A DNA stretch of 15,162 nt from an uncultured Mycoplasmatota bacterium (lineage in GTDB: Bacteria; Bacillota_I; Bacilli_A; RF39; UBA660): positions 1 through 15,162 of the forward strand of contig CAMGAM010000015.1 of NCBI GenBank assembly GCA_946007485.1, given 5' to 3'. Shown here piece by piece: positions 13,112-15,162 of this stretch (position 1 is the first letter of the stretch; each line of letters opens with the position of its first letter). The notes beneath the pieces are model-generated. The model worked only from the letters and a program-made list of their open reading frames with translations, searched no databases and was not told the DNA's origin. Both the position numbers and the translations under genes were made by a program.

Positions 13112-14833
13112 ATGATAGATGACTTAAAAATAATTAGAAAAAAATATGGTGAAAAGATGTATCATTTTTGTAGGGAGTCTTTTCCAATTTTATTGGAAGA
13201 ACCAGGAAAATTATCAAAACTTTTAATAGATAATTTTCATGAGAGTCATTCTTTATATAATGATATTGAAGTTGATGGAAAACTTGGCGATTTTAAGAAT
13301 TATATATATAGTTTGGTTGATGTAGAGAATAATAATGCGTTAGTTGAAAATAAAACACCTGAAGAACTAATGGCAGAAGCTGGTTATAATCTATTTGAAT
13401 GTTATAGTGAAGAAGATATTCAGAGTTATAAGAAGTATTATGCTCAGGGAGAAGCTCTTTGTACTTTTAATGGTGGAAGATTAAAGAGTTGTCGAGTATT
13501 CTTTGCAGTTAAGAAAAATGTAGATGACATAAAAAGAGAAGATTTTAAGAATCCAACTAGACAAGATGAATATGGAACATCAGTAATAAGTATTCAATTT
13601 GAAAAAGATGGAACAAATACGTTATCAATAAAGAATAGATATAATCACAAGGTAAAAAATCCAGATGCTACTTTTTCGAATAATTTAGATAATATAATTC
13701 CTGGATTAACAAATTCATTTGAAAAGTATAAAGGGATAATTCAAAAATATAAAAATAATAGATTTGAAATTAGTAATTATGTTAGAGCAAATGATGGGAA
13801 GTTTTATAGATATAATTATGAAATAAATAATGTATATTATTGTCCTGATAATATAATTATTGATAATTTTGAAGTAAAAAAGTATGATAAGAGTAGATAT
13901 TTGATAATTGATTATTTTATCATAGATATGTTTAAGAATAATAGAAGTATTAGTATGTATGATAATGCTCATTTTACAGATGGCTTTTGTGATTTAATAA
14001 AAGAGATAACAAAAATAGATGTAGAAAATACTCCTAATGGTAAAAAGATAACAATATTAGGAAGTAATAATGAATATTTAGAAATTTTAGTTGATAAAGA
14101 TGGTAAAATGATATCGCTTAAAATGGATTATATTTATAGTATTGGTGATGGTTTCTTGCGTTGTAATGAATCTCTTCAAGAGTTATATATACCAAAATTA
14201 ATAACAGTCGGATATGCTTTTTTACGTTGTAATGAATCTCTTCAAGAGTTATATACACCAAATTTAGAAACAGTTGATGATTATTTCTTGTCTTGTAATA
14301 ATTCCCTTAAAAACTTAAATTTACCAAACTTGAAGGAAATAGGTGATAATTTCTTATTTTATAATAAATCTCTTCAAGAGTTAAGTTTACCAAACTTAAT
14401 AGCAGTAGGTGATAGTTTCTTGTATCATAATAATTACCTTCAAAAATTAATTGTGCCTATTTTAACAACTGTAGGTAATGGTTTCTTATTATCTAATTTT
14501 TCGCTTCAAAAATTACGTGCTCCTAAATTGACAATAGTAGGTGATGGTTTTTTGCAGGATAATGCTGTGCTTGAAGATTTGAGTTTACCAAACTTAACAT
14601 TAGTAGGTAATTGTTTCTTGTATTGGAATGAATTTCTTCGAGAGTTAAGTTTACCAAAATTAACAACAGTCGGATATGCTTTCTTACGTTGTAATGAATT
14701 TCTTCAAGAGTTATATGCACCAAACTTAGAAACAGTCAGTGATCTTTTCTTGATTAGTAATAAAAAATTAAGATATAAAATATTGTCTGAAATAGAAGAA
14801 AAAAATAAAAGTAATGGAAGGGGTGGAAGATAA
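13112..14833 (+). CDS. Leucine-rich-repeat protein of a gut-Firmicute paralogous family (BspA/LRR_5-like repeats)
   Basis: 573 residues. Residues 1 to about 190 form a conserved N-terminal domain with no fold I can name (EEPGKLSKLLIDNF, CTFNGGRL, DEYGTSVISIQF, KNRYNH); a less distinctive linker of about 150 residues follows. Residues 344 to about 558 are ten tandem 22-residue repeats of the pattern (V/I)GDxFLxxNxxLQELxxPxLxx, like the BspA/Treponema-type LRR, whose scaffolds bind proteins. The C-terminus is short and basic (NKSNGRGGR). No signal peptide or TM helix is visible, so I infer a cytoplasmic protein, unlike the usual surface-exposed BspA proteins. ATG 13112 has AGGTGA 5 nt upstream; GTG 13103 lies inside that site. 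A paralogue follows directly. Function unknown; a recognition or binding role is inference from the repeats. Confidence 0.8.
   Translation: MIDDLKIIRKKYGEKMYHFCRESFPILLEEPGKLSKLLIDNFHESHSLYNDIEVDGKLGDFKNYIYSLVDVENNNALVENKTPEELMAEAGYNLFECYSEEDIQSYKKYYAQGEALCTFNGGRLKSCRVFFAVKKNVDDIKREDFKNPTRQDEYGTSVISIQFEKDGTNTLSIKNRYNHKVKNPDATFSNNLDNIIPGLTNSFEKYKGIIQKYKNNRFEISNYVRANDGKFYRYNYEINNVYYCPDNIIIDNFEVKKYDKSRYLIIDYFIIDMFKNNRSISMYDNAHFTDGFCDLIKEITKIDVENTPNGKKITILGSNNEYLEILVDKDGKMISLKMDYIYSIGDGFLRCNESLQELYIPKLITVGYAFLRCNESLQELYTPNLETVDDYFLSCNNSLKNLNLPNLKEIGDNFLFYNKSLQELSLPNLIAVGDSFLYHNNYLQKLIVPILTTVGNGFLLSNFSLQKLRAPKLTIVGDGFLQDNAVLEDLSLPNLTLVGNCFLYWNEFLRELSLPKLTTVGYAFLRCNEFLQELYAPNLETVSDLFLISNKKLRYKILSEIEEKNKSNGRGGR
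14141..14788 (+). repeat. Array of ten 66-bp in-frame repeats encoding the LRR solenoid
   Basis: Units begin at 14141 and every 66 bases to 14735, the last being truncated. Most have diverged, but units 2 (14207-14272) and 9 (14669-14734) are almost identical, and unit 1 shares its middle with unit 2. This indicates recent internal duplication or conversion. Confidence 0.88.
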
Positions 14834-14940
14834 TAAAAATATTATTGGTAGTTGAAAAGAATAGAGATAGGTATTTACTTGTTGATAAAGATGATAATAA
14901 GTATGATTTGAGTATTCATATTATGGATGGGTTAGTTTAA
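14830..14940 (+). other. Possible small or truncated ORF downstream of the LRR gene
   Basis: The frame ending at TAA 14938-14940 reads ILLVVEKNRDRYLLVDKD then DNKYDLSIHIMDGLV, which looks like real protein (beta-strand pattern, charged turns) rather than chance translation. A strong Shine-Dalgarno-like GGAAGGGGTGG (14816-14826) precedes it, but no ATG/GTG is present; only ATA, ATT or a distant TTG (14845). It may be a remnant of a small protein gene left by rearrangement, or a minor ORF using an unusual start. It fills most of the gap between the two LRR paralogues. Confidence 0.35.
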
Positions 14941-14985
14941 AGTTATTAGAGATAGTGTCAATAAATAGTTAAATATTTAGGAAAG
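14941..14985 (+). repeat. Intergenic repeat, second copy
   Basis: Matches 13014-13057 almost base for base, but the right arm of the terminator hairpin present in the first copy is absent here. It places a similar leader and promoter region before each LRR paralogue. Confidence 0.8.
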
Positions 14986-14997
14986 TTTTAATTTATG

Positions 14998-15006
14998 TGG
15001 TAAAAT
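14998..15006 (+). promoter_or_regulatory. Extended -10 promoter of the second LRR paralogue
   Basis: TGGTAAAAT (TGn plus TAAAAT), 22 nt before ATG 15029, the same spacing as in the first copy. Confidence 0.45.
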
Positions 15007-15028
15007 ATATGCGTGATTGGTGGTTTAT

Positions 15029-15162
15029 ATGGTTGATGATTTAAAGGTAATTAGAAAAAAATACGGGGAAAAGATGGCTCATTTATGTAGAGAGGCATTT
15101 TCAATTATATTGGAAGAACCAGGAAAATTATCAAAACTTTTAATAGATAATTTTCATGAGAG
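15029..15162 (+). CDS. N-terminus of a second LRR-family paralogue (3' end outside window)
   Basis: The 44 visible codons correspond closely to the start of the protein at 13112: both have DDLK(I/V)IRKKYGEKM near the start and an identical EEPGKLSKLLIDNFHE block, with substitutions between (YHFCRESFPILL against AHLCREAFSIIL). Start ATG 15029 is preceded by GGTGG (15019-15023). Only the N-terminal domain is in view, so the presence of LRR repeats is an inference from the paralogue. Confidence 0.85.
   Translation, partial: MVDDLKVIRKKYGEKMAHLCREAFSIILEEPGKLSKLLIDNFHE

Noticed and set aside
14523..14723. Minus-strand open frame in the LRR array
   Set aside because: Its apparent repeats only mirror the 66-bp units of the LRR gene on the plus strand.
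14141..14788. CRISPR-like regular repeat spacing
   Set aside because: The 66-bp periodicity is in frame, continuous with no spacers, and encodes LRR units.
13112..14833. Surface-anchored BspA-like adhesin
   Set aside because: No signal peptide, TM helix, sortase motif or wall-binding domain; only the repeat type resembles BspA.

Overview
The window is AT-rich DNA with every supported gene on the + strand. It looks like a low-GC Gram-positive bacterium of the Bacilli/Mollicutes-related gut type (the uncultured RF39-like lineages are my best guess, by inference). Reasons: strongly A/T-ending codons, AGGTG/GAGG ribosome binding sites, extended -10 promoters (TGnTATAAT), the prfB-ftsE-ftsX neighbourhood of Firmicutes, and paired YitT-family proteins. 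A release factor 2 gene with an SPF motif and UGA frameshift site shows that UGA is a stop here, so this is not a Mycoplasma-type recoded genome.

Layout. (1) 1-4190: the 3' end of a receiver-domain protein, an ANL-superfamily adenylate-forming ligase (382-2328), and a seven-TM hybrid histidine-kinase-like protein (2406-4175). The receiver ends of the first and third genes form a near-identical direct repeat flanking the ligase, and the repeat continues into the terminator and a similar downstream promoter. The full-length kinase-like protein has lost its phospho-accepting His and most ATP-binding boxes but keeps an intact receiver. (2) 4209-8450: two monocistronic housekeeping genes, asnB and ftsK, each with its own promoter and terminator. 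(3) 8478-11362: an apparent operon of prfB (with the classical +1 programmed frameshift) and two YitT-family membrane proteins. The first YitT gene seems to be broken, or recoded, by a one-base frameshift in a short A-run at its N-terminus. (4) 11398-13072: ftsE-ftsX, overlapping, with a terminator. (5) 13073-15162: a cytoplasmic-looking leucine-rich-repeat protein with ten 22-residue BspA/LRR_5-like repeats, a small possible ORF, then the start of a second paralogue preceded by a copy of the same intergenic sequence. This is the accessory, fast-evolving part of the window.

The housekeeping core (asnB, ftsK, prfB, ftsEX) serves amide nitrogen supply, chromosome segregation at the septum, termination at UGA/UAA, and division-linked wall remodelling. 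The accessory ends carry duplicated, degenerating signalling and LRR genes. Apart from the ligase, whose leader is long, each promoter sits only about 18-27 nt before its start codon, giving predicted 5' leaders little longer than the ribosome binding site.
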